Shown: positions 9,898 through 19,391, counted from the stretch's first letter. The stretch: DNA of 64,000 nt from Pseudomonas sp. EpS/L25 (GCF_001512295.1 NZ_LNUP01000011.1:310326-374325), one strand, 5' to 3'. Notes: a model not told the origin generated them from the sequence alone. Numbers and translations: made by a program.

Positions 9898-11617
9898 GTT
9901 GCGGAGCCCTGTGGGGCTCCGCTTCGTGTTCACCAGGTCGCTCCAGGCCCAGGTAGCGGAACATGCCATGGGCGATCTCACGTTCCCCCATGATGACTTC
10001 GTCCACGCCGTGGTTTTCCAGGTGACGAATCTCGTCATCGTGATGAGCGCGGGCGAGGATGTGCAGGCCTGGCGCCAGCTCCCGTGCCCGGCGGGCGATC
10101 TCCGCGGCTTCGAAGCCGTTGGGAATGGCCAGCAGCAGCGCCCGGGCTTCCTGGAGCTTCGCCCGTGCCAGCACCTTTTCCCGGGTCGCATTGCCCAGGA
10201 TCGCCCTGAAGCCCTTCTGGCGTAGCGCCGTGACATGCTCGGGCTCGTCGGCGATGACGATCAGCGGCGGCCCCGCGTCATCCAGGCGCTCGCAGATGTA
10301 GCGGCCGACCCGGCCGTAGCCCACCAGTACCAAGTGCCCCTGTTGCACGACGGTGTCAGGCTGGTCGTCGTCCAGTTCCGGCGCATGCTTGCCCTTGACG
10401 TTGACCAGTCGACGCCCCTCACGACGCTCCATCCAGGGCTGCAGCAGATCGATGCCATGGAACAGCAGCGGATTGAGGATGATGGAGATGATCGCCGCGG
10501 CCAGGATGAGATCGTGGGCGCCCTGGTCGAGCAGCTTCAGCGACAGGCCGAGGCTGGCGAGGATGAAGGAGAATTCACCGATCTGGGCCAGGCTCGCGGC
10601 GATGGTCAGGGCCACGCTCAGCGGTCGACGATAGGCGAGGACAATCAGCGCCGCGGCGATGGATTTGCCGAAGACGATCACTGCCACCGTGGCCAGCACC
10701 GCCCAGGGTTGCTCCAGCAGGATCGCTGGATCGAAGAGGCTGCCCACCGAGAAGAAGAACAGCACGGCGAAGGCTTCGCGCAACGGCAGTGAATTTTCCG
10801 CGGCATCATGGCTGAGTTCCGATTCGTTGAGTACCACCCCGGCGAAGAAGGCGCCCAGGGCGAAGGACACGCCGAACAGCGCCGCCGAGCCGTAGGCGAT
10901 ACCCATGGCGATGGCCAGGGTCGCCAGGGTGAACAACTCTCGCGAGCCGGTGCGGACCACCCGGGCCAGCAGCCAGGGAATGGCCCGCCGACCCACCACC
11001 AGCATCAGGGCAATGAAGGCCCCCACCTTGAGGGCGGTGAGGCCCAGTTCGAGTACCAGGCTGTTCTCTCCCTGCGCCCCGGCCTCCCCGCCCAGCGGCC
11101 CGGCCAGTGCCGGCAGGACCACCAGCGCCAGTACCATCAGCAGGTCTTCGACGATCAGCCAACCCACGGCGATACGGCCGCGACGGCTTTCCACCATCTG
11201 GCGTTCTTCCAACGCCCGCAGCAGTACCACGGTACTGGCGACCGACAGCGACAGGCCGAAGATCAGACCGCTGCCCAGGCTCCAGCCGAGGAAATGGCTG
11301 ACGCCCATGCCCATGAGGGTGGCGACCGCGATCTGGACGATGGCACCGGGGACGGCGATGCGCCTGACCGCCAGCAGATCCCTGATGGAAAAATGCAGGC
11401 CCACGCCGAACATCAGCAGGATGACGCCGATCTCGCTCAGTTCCTTGGACAACTCGGGATCGGCGACGAAGCCGGGGGTGAAGGGGCCGGCAGCGACGCC
11501 GGCCAGCAGATAGCCGGCGATCGGTGGCAGTCGCAGCCGGGTGGCCAGGGTGCCGAAGGCGAAAGCCAGGACCAGGCCGATCGCCAGGGTGGAGAGCAGA
11601 GGGGTGTCGTGCGGCAT
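9878..11617 (-). CDS. Cation:proton antiporter, CPA2 family with TrkA-N domain (YbaL/KefC type)
   Basis: 579 residues. The N-terminal 380 residues are a Na+/H+-exchanger-like domain of about 12 helices (PPIAGYLLAGVAAGP, SVASTVVLLRAL). The C-terminal part has an RCK/TrkA-N nucleotide-binding domain beginning LVLVGYGRVGRYICERL near residue 428. Such proteins exchange K+ or Na+ for H+ under ligand control. Its 3' end overlaps the tonB 3' end by 20 bp, tail to tail. YbaL is the closest named relative by layout; function is inferred. Confidence 0.9.
   Translation of the reverse strand: MPHDTPLLSTLAIGLVLAFAFGTLATRLRLPPIAGYLLAGVAAGPFTPGFVADPELSKELSEIGVILLMFGVGLHFSIRDLLAVRRIAVPGAIVQIAVATLMGMGVSHFLGWSLGSGLIFGLSLSVASTVVLLRALEERQMVESRRGRIAVGWLIVEDLLMVLALVVLPALAGPLGGEAGAQGENSLVLELGLTALKVGAFIALMLVVGRRAIPWLLARVVRTGSRELFTLATLAIAMGIAYGSAALFGVSFALGAFFAGVVLNESELSHDAAENSLPLREAFAVLFFFSVGSLFDPAILLEQPWAVLATVAVIVFGKSIAAALIVLAYRRPLSVALTIAASLAQIGEFSFILASLGLSLKLLDQGAHDLILAAAIISIILNPLLFHGIDLLQPWMERREGRRLVNVKGKHAPELDDDQPDTVVQQGHLVLVGYGRVGRYICERLDDAGPPLIVIADEPEHVTALRQKGFRAILGNATREKVLARAKLQEARALLLAIPNGFEAAEIARRARELAPGLHILARAHHDDEIRHLENHGVDEVIMGEREIAHGMFRYLGLERPGEHEAEPHRAPQPSGAGS
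9901..9926. terminator. Hairpin after tonB, inside the 3' end of the antiporter gene
   Basis: GCGGAGCCC-TGTG-GGGCTCCGC, 9-bp perfect stem, then TTCGTGTT. It directly follows the tonB stop and overlaps the last codons of the convergent antiporter gene. The U-run is weak. Confidence 0.65.
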
Positions 11618-11691
11618 GGCAGGCTCCGGGAGGGGAGTTGCCAGATCCTGGAGCCGCTGCCGTCGAACGACGGCGACCTAGCCGGCAAAAC

Positions 11692-12174
11692 TCAAAGGGT
11701 GTCCTTGAGTGCCTGATAGCGCTCCTGAAGTTCCCGACGAATCTGCCGCCGCTGCTGGGCTTGCACACAGCGCCGCTTCTCGTCCGCCGTTGCGGGTTCG
11801 AGTTGGGGAACCGGGCAGGACTTGCCGTCTTCGTCCACTGCGACCATGGTGAAGAAACAGCTGTTGGTATGGCGTACCGAGCGCTGCTGGATATTTTCGG
11901 TGATGACCTTGATGCCGATTTCCATGGACGTGGTACCGGTGTAGTTCACCGACGCCATGAAGGTCACCAACTCACCCACGTGGATGGGTTCGCGAAAGAT
12001 CACCTGGTCCACTGACAGGGTGACCACGTAGCGACCGGCATAGCGGCTGGCGCAGGCGTAGGCCACTTCGTCGAGATACTTGAGCAGGGCGCCCCCGTGG
12101 ACCTTGCCCGAGAAGTTGGCCAGGTCCGGGGTCATCAGGATGGTCATGCTCAACTGGTGGTTGCCGGCTTCCAA
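11692..12174 (-). CDS. Acyl-CoA thioesterase, hotdog fold (YciA-like)
   Basis: 160 residues with the hotdog-fold core: ANFSGKVHGGALLKYLDEVA contains the conserved HGG and downstream acidic residue of acyl-CoA thioester hydrolases, and RHTNSCFFTMVA forms the last strand. It hydrolyses acyl-CoA; chain length cannot be inferred. The start is a TTG at 12174 (GAGGA about 7 nt upstream), supported by the MExGNHQLSM start of homologues; a downstream ATG would remove conserved residues. It is followed 74 bp later by the antiporter gene on the same strand. Confidence 0.88.
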   Translation of the reverse strand: MEAGNHQLSMTILMTPDLANFSGKVHGGALLKYLDEVAYACASRYAGRYVVTLSVDQVIFREPIHVGELVTFMASVNYTGTTSMEIGIKVITENIQQRSVRHTNSCFFTMVAVDEDGKSCPVPQLEPATADEKRRCVQAQQRRQIRRELQERYQALKDTL

Positions 12175-12202
12175 GGGCGAATCCTCGAGGGGGAAATTCT
12201 GT

Positions 12203-12224
12203 AGACGGCGCGCTGGCGCCGTCT
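12203..12224 (-). terminator. Terminator-like hairpin after the SDR gene
   Basis: AGACGGCGC-GCTG-GCGCCGTCT, a 9-bp perfect stem, between the stop of the upstream SDR gene and the thioesterase start on the minus strand. The following minus-strand bases (ACAGAATTT) give only a weak U-tract. Confidence 0.5.
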
Positions 12225-12236
12225 GTCACACGCCTT

Positions 12237-12995
12237 TCAGCGACCGGCGGAAAGACCGAAGTCGATCGGCAGATCGGCTCCGGAAATCGCTGCCGCCTGG
12301 GGCTGGCAGAGGAAGTAGACGAACTCGGCCACTTCCTCGGGCTGGATGAAGCGAGCGGTATCGCCCTGGGGATAGCGATTGAGCAGGTTGCGGCGGTAGC
12401 CCGCGGGATCGCCGCTGCCATAGTGGGCAGCCTGGAAGTCCAGCATGGGGGTGTCGATGTCGCCGGGGGAGACGGCATTGACCCGTACCCCATCGCGGGC
12501 GAGCTCCACCGCCAGATTCTGGCTGAAGAAGCGCACAGCGGCCTTGGCTGCGCCGTAGGCGGCCGCTCCAGCGATCGGTTGGCGACCGGCGCCGCTGGCC
12601 ACGTTGATGATGACGCCGCGATTTTCCTTGAGGAAGGGAATGGCGGCCGAGCACATGAAGAAGGTGGCCTTGAGATTGACCGCCATCACCAGGTCGTAGT
12701 CCTCTTCGCCGAAGGTTTCCACCTCGCCTTCGCGCCAGATGCCGGCGGCGTTGATCAGGGCATCCAGCCGCCCGGTGCGGGCCATCACCTTGCTGACCAG
12801 GCTACGGCATCCCTCGGCACTGGAAATGTCGGCGGTCACGCTGGAGTCCAGGCCGACGATGCCGTTCAGTCCGTGCAGGCCCTCGGCATCGCGGTCGGCC
12901 GCGGCGACGCGCCAGCGACTCTGGGCGAAACGCTGCGCCAGGGCGCGGCCGAGGCCGCCAGCGGCGCCGGTGATCAGGACGACGGGAGTGCTCAT
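12237..12995 (-). CDS. Short-chain dehydrogenase/reductase (SDR)
   Basis: 252 residues, classical SDR. The Rossmann glycine motif TGAAGGLG is at 9-16, the NAAG motif at 82-85, and the catalytic set is Ser134, Tyr147 and Lys151 (YGAAK). The C-terminus INFG-like segment (LPIDFGLSAGR) is normal. The NAD(P)H-dependent substrate is not identifiable. A strong SD (GGAGGATGCGTC) precedes the ATG. Stand-alone gene. Confidence 0.9.
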   Translation of the reverse strand: MSTPVVLITGAAGGLGRALAQRFAQSRWRVAAADRDAEGLHGLNGIVGLDSSVTADISSAEGCRSLVSKVMARTGRLDALINAAGIWREGEVETFGEEDYDLVMAVNLKATFFMCSAAIPFLKENRGVIINVASGAGRQPIAGAAAYGAAKAAVRFFSQNLAVELARDGVRVNAVSPGDIDTPMLDFQAAHYGSGDPAGYRRNLLNRYPQGDTARFIQPEEVAEFVYFLCQPQAAAISGADLPIDFGLSAGR

Positions 12996-13064
12996 GACGC
13001 ATCCTCCGGAAGTGATGGCCTTATCCAGACCTGCGCAGGGCAGGGTCGTTCAGTGCCGGTCTCG

Positions 13065-13466
13065 TCAGCTTTCCAGCCAGACGTCGCGTGCCCAGACCCA
13101 CACCGAATCCCAGGATTCGTCGGTCAGGTCGCCGTCTTCCCACAGCAGTACCTCGCCTTCCTGGCTGACGCAGTAGTAGCCGTCGTCGCTGGCGCAGAGA
13201 GGAATGTACTCTCGCGGCAGGCCTTCGTCCCAGGCGGTGGCGGCGACTTCCGGCAGATAGGTGTGGGACTGGGGATCGGTAACGGTCACCGGCTCGATGC
13301 GGCCATAGACCACGTCGCTGACGGTCAGCAGGAATTCGCGGAATTCCGGCGGCAGGCTGATGAGCAGTTCTTCCTCGATCTCGACCAGCAGGTCTTCATC
13401 GGGCAGCTCCAGGGGCACCGGGACGGGTTCGTTTTCTTCACGCAGGCGTTCGATGACGTCTTCCAT
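13065..13466 (-). CDS. SMI1/KNR4 (SUKH) domain protein
   Basis: 133 residues, strongly acidic. The pattern fits a SUKH domain: an N-terminal helix, EEELLISLPPEFREFLLTVSD (helix-Leu-Pro-xx-(Y/F)-(R/K)-x-(F/L)-L), then WVWARDVWLES-like C-terminal aromatic residues. SUKH proteins often are immunity proteins against contact-dependent toxins, but some are housekeeping; no toxin gene lies nearby. SD GAGAGG precedes the ATG. Family assignment is moderate. Confidence 0.72.
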   Translation of the reverse strand: MEDVIERLREENEPVPVPLELPDEDLLVEIEEELLISLPPEFREFLLTVSDVVYGRIEPVTVTDPQSHTYLPEVAATAWDEGLPREYIPLCASDDGYYCVSQEGEVLLWEDGDLTDESWDSVWVWARDVWLES

Positions 13467-13603
13467 AGCAGGCCTCTCTCGAAATGCGCACCGGATGGAA
13501 TAGGGAAGAGGCGCGCAAGGTTAGCAGTTCAGTCCGGGATAACGGCAGTTTCCCTGCGGACTTGATAGCGTTTTCGAGAGATGGTCGGCGTCGCGAGGCC
13601 ATG

Positions 13604-13629
13604 AAAAAGCCCGGCGTAGAGCCGGGCTT
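13604..13629 (-). terminator. Intrinsic terminator of the Tim44-like gene
   Basis: On the minus strand: AAGCCCGGC-TCTAC-GCCGGGCTT followed by TTT; 9-bp perfect stem. It sits 18 bp after the stop of the Tim44-like gene. Confidence 0.92.
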
Positions 13630-13646
13630 CTCGATACCGCGTTCGC

Positions 13647-14507
13647 TTAGGCGTTCTGGCGGATACCGGCCAGCAGCCAGGGCTGGTTCTCACCGGCCAT
13701 GCGCTCCATGCGCCAGCTCTCGCTGAACGGCTGGCCCTGGTCGAAGCGCGACTCCTTGGAAACGCCATTGAAGGTGATGGTGGCGATGGTCTTGCCCTGC
13801 AGATCCTCGACCCCGTCCAGGGTGGCGTTGAGGTTCTCGATGTAGGTGGACTGGAAGCCTTCACCCAGGGCAGCGCGCTCGTCACGCAGCCACTGCAGCA
13901 TCTGCGGGGTGACGAACTCGGCGATCTTGTCCATCTCGTTGGCATCCCAGTGCTGCTGCAGGCTCATGAAGTGCTCACGACCCGCGGCCACGAAGCGCTC
14001 GGCATTGAACCAGCTCGGCGCATCGATCACCGGAGCGGCACCGGCAGCGGCGCCACCGAACAGACCACCGTTGGTGGGCTGAGTCGGCATCTCACGCTGC
14101 AGCGGGGCATGGCCGGCAACGGCGGGTTGCGGGCCGGCCTGCTGCTTGCGACGGGCGATCAGGCGGAAGATCACGAAGGCGATGAGCGCCAGGATCAGGA
14201 AGTCGAAGAACTGGAAGCCTTCGAAGCCGTCACCCATGAACATGGAGGCCAGCAGACCACCGGCAGCGATGCCGGCCAGCGGGCCGAGCCAGCGGGAAGC
14301 GCCACTGGCCGGACGGGCGGCGGCGGCAGCGCCGGCACCGGCGGCGGGTGCAGCCATGCCAGGTTGCTGCGGCGGCGCAGCCTGGCGGGTCTGGTGGATG
14401 GGCGCGGCGCCAGCGGACTTACCGCCGCCCATGCGTTTGGCGTTGGCGTCCAGGCTGAGCGTGAGGCCCAGGCAGAGGATCATGAAGAAGCTCATCAGGC
14501 GTTGCAT
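13647..14507 (-). CDS. Membrane-anchored protein with Tim44-like C-terminal domain
   Basis: 286 residues. An N-terminal signal-like helix (MSFFMILCLGLTLSLDANA) is followed by an Ala/Pro/Gly-rich linker, a transmembrane pair (LGPLAGIAAGGLLASMF and FFDFLILALIAFVIFRLIA), a second linker, and a C-terminal globular part (about 165-286, from FNAERFVAAGREHFMSLQQH) with the layout of Tim44-like domains. Bacterial members are of unknown role. The frame is open 62 codons further up, but the ATG at 14507 begins the signal peptide. Confidence 0.85.
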   Translation of the reverse strand: MQRLMSFFMILCLGLTLSLDANAKRMGGGKSAGAAPIHQTRQAAPPQQPGMAAPAAGAGAAAAARPASGASRWLGPLAGIAAGGLLASMFMGDGFEGFQFFDFLILALIAFVIFRLIARRKQQAGPQPAVAGHAPLQREMPTQPTNGGLFGGAAAGAAPVIDAPSWFNAERFVAAGREHFMSLQQHWDANEMDKIAEFVTPQMLQWLRDERAALGEGFQSTYIENLNATLDGVEDLQGKTIATITFNGVSKESRFDQGQPFSESWRMERMAGENQPWLLAGIRQNA

Positions 14508-14776
14508 GTGGTGTTCTCTCAGTGAAGAGTCTGGTGTTGGATACATCTTGCGCTGCCCGGTCAAGTACAGCCAGCGTGAATTGTTTCGGTATTTTGCCCT
14601 GTCGGTTTTCCGGCACTGCGGCCGAAGCGGGCCGCTCCTGGCGGAAATCTCCAGGCACATCAATCTATTACAGATTTTTGCAGCATCCGTCACAAGAGGT
14701 TGCAGGTGCTAGTCTTGAACTCCAGTCAGCGCAGGTGTCGGGAGAATGCCCGGCCCGTCAAAGGAGGGCCCGGCCG

Positions 14777-16537
14777 ATGCACGCTCTAGCTTTCATCCAG
14801 GACATGGCGGTCATCATGCTGGTGGCCGGCGTGGTGACCATCCTCTTCCACCGCTTCAAGCAGCCCGTGGTACTGGGCTACATCCTCGCCGGCTTCATCA
14901 TCGGACCCCACACCCCGCCCTTCGGTCTGATCCACGACGAAGAAAGCATCAAGACCCTCGCCGAAGTGGGGGTGATCTTCCTGATGTTCAGCCTTGGCCT
15001 GGAGTTCTCCCTGCGCAAGCTGTTCCGCGTCGGCGCCACCGCCTTCATCGCCGCCTTCCTGGAGATCAGCCTGATGCTCTGGCTGGGCTACCAGGTGGGG
15101 CAACTCTTCGGCTGGTCGCACATGGATTCGCTGTTCCTCGGCGCCATCCTGGCCATCTCCTCGACCACCATCATCGTCAAAGCGCTCAACGAGCTGAAGA
15201 TGAAGCACGAGCGCTTCGCCCAGCAGATCTTCGGCGTGCTGATCGTCGAGGATATCCTCGGCATCGGCATCATCGCCCTGCTGTCGGGCCTGGCGGTGAG
15301 TGGCTCGGTGGAACCGGGAGCAGTGGCCGCGACCCTGGGCAAGCTGAGCCTGTTCATGATCGTGGCCCTGGTCATCGGCATCCTGCTGGTACCGCGCCTG
15401 CTGGCCTACGTGGCCACCTTCGATAGCAACGAGATGCTGCTGATCACGGTGCTGGGACTGTGCTTCGGCTTCTGCCTGCTGGTGGCCAAGCTGGAGTACA
15501 GCGTGGTGCTGGGCGCCTTCCTGATCGGCGCCATCATGGCCGAGTCACGCCAGTTGCTGAAGATCGAGAAGCTGGTGGAGCCCCTGCGCGACATGTTCAG
15601 CGCCATCTTCTTCGTCGCCATCGGCCTGCTGCTCGATCCCAAGGTACTGGTCGAGTACGCGTGGCCGATCACCGTGATCAGCGTCGTCGTGGTACTGGGC
15701 AAGATCCTCGCCTGCAGCCTGGGCACCCTGATCGCCGGCAACGATGGCCGTACCTCGCTGCGGGTAGGCATGGGCCTGGCGCAGATCGGCGAGTTCTCCT
15801 TCATCATCGCCACCCTGGGCATCACCCTGGGCGTCACCAGCCATTTCCTCTATCCGGTGGCGGTGGCTGTCTCGGCGGTCACCACCCTGCTCACGCCCTA
15901 TCTGATCAAGGCGGCCGATCCGTTGGCCCTGTGGATCGGCAGCTGGTTGCCGCAGCCGCTGCAGCGGGTACTGGGGGTCTATGGCGAGTGGTTGCGCAGC
16001 ATCCAGCCCCAGGGGGAGAAGGCGATACTGGCCGGGATGATGAGACGCATCCTGCTGCAGGTCGGTATCAACCTATCGTTGGTCATCGCCATCTTCCTCG
16101 GCGGCACCTATTTCGCCGGCGGCCTGGCCGGCTGGCTGAGCACCTGGATCACCGATGCCGACATGCAGAAGGCCTGCATCTGGGGTGGCGCGCTGCTGCT
16201 TTCGCTGCCCTGCCTGATCGCCGCCTACCGCAAGCTCAAGGCACTGGCCATGCTGATGGCCGAACTCAGCGTGCGCCAGACCCAGGCCGGACGCTACACC
16301 CAGCCGGTGCGACGGCTGGTCAGCGAGCTTATCCCGCTGCTGTCGCTGGCTGCCATCCTGGTGCTGCTCGCCGCCCTGAGCAGCAACATCCTGCCACGCG
16401 GCGAGTGGCTGCTGCTGATCGCGGTGGTGGCGGTGGGGGTGATCGCCCTGCTGTGGCGCTGGTTCATCCGCGTGCATTCGCGGTTGCAGATCGCCTTCAT
16501 CGAGACGCTGGAGCAGGACAAGGGCGGTCAACACTAG
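14777..16537 (+). CDS. Monovalent cation:proton antiporter, CPA2 family (KefB-like, no RCK domain)
   Basis: 586 residues. The first 380 residues are the Na_H exchanger domain (VVLGYILAGFIIGPHTPPFG, ISSTTIIVKALNELKMKHER, GLAQIGEFSFIIATLG). The C-terminal 200 residues are additional membrane helices rather than a TrkA-N domain, so this is a different subtype from the antiporter at 9878-11617. SD AAGGAGG 9 nt before the ATG decides the start; the frame extends upstream without codons worth keeping. Probable K+ or Na+ efflux. Confidence 0.9.
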   Translation: MHALAFIQDMAVIMLVAGVVTILFHRFKQPVVLGYILAGFIIGPHTPPFGLIHDEESIKTLAEVGVIFLMFSLGLEFSLRKLFRVGATAFIAAFLEISLMLWLGYQVGQLFGWSHMDSLFLGAILAISSTTIIVKALNELKMKHERFAQQIFGVLIVEDILGIGIIALLSGLAVSGSVEPGAVAATLGKLSLFMIVALVIGILLVPRLLAYVATFDSNEMLLITVLGLCFGFCLLVAKLEYSVVLGAFLIGAIMAESRQLLKIEKLVEPLRDMFSAIFFVAIGLLLDPKVLVEYAWPITVISVVVVLGKILACSLGTLIAGNDGRTSLRVGMGLAQIGEFSFIIATLGITLGVTSHFLYPVAVAVSAVTTLLTPYLIKAADPLALWIGSWLPQPLQRVLGVYGEWLRSIQPQGEKAILAGMMRRILLQVGINLSLVIAIFLGGTYFAGGLAGWLSTWITDADMQKACIWGGALLLSLPCLIAAYRKLKALAMLMAELSVRQTQAGRYTQPVRRLVSELIPLLSLAAILVLLAALSSNILPRGEWLLLIAVVAVGVIALLWRWFIRVHSRLQIAFIETLEQDKGGQH

Positions 16538-16717
16538 GGCGTATTTCCCGTTCGCAGGCATTGCCGCCCGGGGATCGACGGGGCAGAATCGCTCTAAGTC
16601 GGTCGTTTGAATAGGCGTGCCGATGGCAAAGGATTGCACAATGCAGGAAATGGGCTTGGCCGCCTTCTGCCATCCGGCAATCTCCCACCGGTGGTCAGGC
16701 CTGTTTCCTGCGCCCTT
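16538..16717. other. Intergenic gap between convergent genes
   Basis: 180 bp between the KefB-like gene and the EamA gene, which converge. I see no convincing ORF, terminator or repeat in it. Confidence 0.5.
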
Positions 16718-17146
16718 TCAGGGCCTCCAGGCGAGGAGTAATACGCCGCCGCCGATGGCGGCGATGCCGCACCACTGGCGCAGGTCCAGGCGCTCACCGA
16801 GCAGCGCCACACCGAAGATGGCCACCAGTACCACGCTCAACTTGTCCACCGGCGCTACCAGCGAAGCCGGACCGAGCTTGAGCGCCCGGTAATAGCACAG
16901 CCAGGACAGGCCGGTCGCCACGCCCGAGAGCAGCAGGAACAGATAGGTACGGCCGGTGATGCTGGCCAGGGGCTGCGCCTGACCGGTGGCTGCGACGATG
17001 GCCGCCAGGACCACGACCACCACCAGGGTGCGCAGCAGGGTGGCGAAGTCGGCGTTGACGTGCTCCACGCCCAGCTTGCCGAAGATGGCGGTGAGGGCGG
17101 CGAAGGCCGCCGCCAGCAGGGCCCAGAACAGCCAGGAGCTGGTCAT
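16718..17146 (-). CDS. EamA-domain (DMT) membrane protein, single domain
   Basis: 142 residues, about five hydrophobic helices, one EamA unit: SWLFWALLAAAFAALTAIFGK at the N-terminus and ALKLGPASLVAPVDKLSVVL in the middle. Full DMT exporters have two units, so this half-size protein likely works as a dimer. The ATG at 17146 comes 2 nt after the uvrD stop, so translation is probably coupled to uvrD. The substrate is unknown. Confidence 0.87.
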   Translation of the reverse strand: MTSSWLFWALLAAAFAALTAIFGKLGVEHVNADFATLLRTLVVVVVLAAIVAATGQAQPLASITGRTYLFLLLSGVATGLSWLCYYRALKLGPASLVAPVDKLSVVLVAIFGVALLGERLDLRQWCGIAAIGGGVLLLAWRP

Positions 17147-17148
17147 GA

Positions 17149-19317
17149 CTAGAGAGGCTCGAGCTTGGCGTAGCTCACCATGAGCCACTTGCTGCCTTCG
17201 TCCTTGAAGTTCACCTGTACCCGGGCATGGGCGCCGGAGCCTTCGTAGTTGAGGATGACCCCTTCGCCGAACAGCGCGTGGCGCACCGGCTGGCCGAGGC
17301 TGAAGGTGGTTTCCGGGACCGGCGCCTGGGCGAAGGGACTGGGGCGGCTGCCGGCGAAGGGCTGCTTGACCGCATTGGACAACCGCACCTCTTGGATCAG
17401 GCCATCCGGCACCTCGCGGACGAAGCGCGAGACCTTGTTGTAGGTCTCGCTGCCATAGAGGCGACGGGTCTCCGCATAGCTCATCACCAGCCGGCGCATG
17501 GCGCGGGTGATGCCCACGTAGGCCAGGCGACGCTCCTCTTCCAGACGGCCGGGTTCTTCCAGGCTCATCTTGTGCGGGAACAGGCCTTCCTCCATGCCGG
17601 CGAGGAACACCAGGGGAAATTCCAGGCCCTTGGCACTGTGCAGGGTCATCAGCTGAACGCTGTCTTCGTGGCTGTCGGCCTGGGTGTCTCCGGACTCCAG
17701 GGCGGCGTGGTCGAGGAAGGCCGCCAGGGGCGTCATCTCCTCGTCACCGCTGAAGTCGAAGGAGCGGGCGGCACTGACCAGTTCTTCCAGGTTCTCTACC
17801 CGGGCCTGGCCCTTTTCGCCCTTCTCTTCCTTGTGGAAGGTGACCAGGCCGGTCTGCTCGATGATCTGCTGCACGAGGTTGTGCAGGGACAGGTCCTCGG
17901 CCTTGAGCGCCAGGGTGTCGACCAGTTCGACGAAGGCGTTGAGCGCCGCAGCGGCGCGACCGGAGACCGCGCGGGCGCCGACCAGGTCGTGCAACGCCTG
18001 CCACAGCGAGGTGTTCTGGGCCCGCGCGGCGCTGCGCAGGGCTTCCACGGTCTTCTCGCCGATGCCCCGTGGCGGTACGTTGATCACCCGCTCCAGGGCG
18101 GCGTCGTCGTGGCGATGCTGGATCAGCCGCAGGTAGGCCATGGCGTTCTTGATCTCGGCACGCTCGAAGAATCTCAGGCCACCGTAGATGCGATAGGGGA
18201 TCTTCTCGCGCAGCAGTGCCTCTTCCAGCACCCGCGACTGGGCGTTGGATCTATAGAGGATGGCCATTTCGCGGCGCGTGGTGCCCTTCTTGAATTCGCT
18301 CTCGATGGTCTCGACGATGTAGCGCGCTTCGTCGTGTTCGTTGAAGCCGGCGTAGAGGGTGATGGCCTCGCCTTCGCCGGTATCGGTCCACAGCTCCTTG
18401 CCGAGGCGGCCGAAGTTATGGGCGATCAGGCCGTTGGCAGCCTTGAGGATGGTGTCGGTAGAGCGATAGTTCTGCTCCAGGCGGATGATCTCCGCGGAGA
18501 AGTCCTCGTTGAACTGCTGGATGTTCTCGATCTTGGCGCCGCGCCAGCCATAGATGGACTGGTCGTCGTCGCCCACCACCATGAGGCTGGCGCCGTTCTG
18601 GGCGAGCAGCTTGAGCCAGGCGTACTGGACGGCGTTGGTGTCCTGGAATTCGTCCACCAACAGGTGCTGGAAGCGCCGCTGGTAGTGCTCCAGCAGGCTG
18701 GGGCTGTTGCGCCAGAGATCCAGGGCGCGCAGCAGCAACTCGGAGAAGTCGATCACCCCGGCGCGAGCGCAGGCCGCTTCATAGGCCTCGTAGATGCTGC
18801 GCATGGTGCTGAGGAAGAGGTCTCCCGCGGCCTGGATATGCTGCGGACGCAGGCCCTCGTCCTTCTGGCCGTTGATGAACCACTGCGCCTGGCGCGCCGG
18901 CCAGCGCTGCTCGTCGAGGCCCAGCTCGCGGATCACCCGCTTGACGATGCGCTGCTGGTCGTCGCTGTCGAGGATCTGGAAATTCTGCGCCAGCCCCGCT
19001 TCCTGCCAGTGGGCGCGCAGCAGGCGGTGAGCGAGGCCGTGGAAGGTGCCGACCCACATGCCCTGCGGACTCATGCCCAGCAGCTGCTCGATGCGATGGC
19101 GCATCTCGGCGGCGGCCTTGTTGGTGAAGGTCACCGAGAGGATGGAGTGCGGCGAGGCGCGCTCGACCTGGATCAGCCAGGCGATGCGATGCACCAGCAC
19201 CCGGGTCTTGCCCGAGCCGGCACCGGCCAGGACCAGTTGGCGCCCCAGGGGCGCGGCCACGGCTTGGCGTTGGGCATCGTTGAGGGAGTTGAGCAGCAGC
19301 GAGATGTCGTCGTTCAT
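17149..19317 (-). CDS. uvrD: DNA helicase II
   Basis: Superfamily 1 3'-5' helicase of nucleotide excision and mismatch repair, 722 residues. Motif I AGAGSGKT is at 31-38, motif Ia SVTFTNKAAAEMRHRI at about 61-76, motif II LLVDEFQDTN, motif III VVGDDDQSIYGWRGA, motif V LMTLHSAKGLEF and motif VI YVGITRA. The C-terminal tail FGEGVILNYEGSGAHARVQV is the UvrD tudor-like RNA-polymerase-binding segment. The initiation region has only a weak SD. Confidence 0.97.
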   Translation of the reverse strand: MNDDISLLLNSLNDAQRQAVAAPLGRQLVLAGAGSGKTRVLVHRIAWLIQVERASPHSILSVTFTNKAAAEMRHRIEQLLGMSPQGMWVGTFHGLAHRLLRAHWQEAGLAQNFQILDSDDQQRIVKRVIRELGLDEQRWPARQAQWFINGQKDEGLRPQHIQAAGDLFLSTMRSIYEAYEAACARAGVIDFSELLLRALDLWRNSPSLLEHYQRRFQHLLVDEFQDTNAVQYAWLKLLAQNGASLMVVGDDDQSIYGWRGAKIENIQQFNEDFSAEIIRLEQNYRSTDTILKAANGLIAHNFGRLGKELWTDTGEGEAITLYAGFNEHDEARYIVETIESEFKKGTTRREMAILYRSNAQSRVLEEALLREKIPYRIYGGLRFFERAEIKNAMAYLRLIQHRHDDAALERVINVPPRGIGEKTVEALRSAARAQNTSLWQALHDLVGARAVSGRAAAALNAFVELVDTLALKAEDLSLHNLVQQIIEQTGLVTFHKEEKGEKGQARVENLEELVSAARSFDFSGDEEMTPLAAFLDHAALESGDTQADSHEDSVQLMTLHSAKGLEFPLVFLAGMEEGLFPHKMSLEEPGRLEEERRLAYVGITRAMRRLVMSYAETRRLYGSETYNKVSRFVREVPDGLIQEVRLSNAVKQPFAGSRPSPFAQAPVPETTFSLGQPVRHALFGEGVILNYEGSGAHARVQVNFKDEGSKWLMVSYAKLEPL

Positions 19318-19391
19318 CGCCGCATTCTACCGACGCGGGGAAAGGAGCGCCAAACCAGACGGATGGGAGGGGTAGGGCAGGGTCTTTGAAT

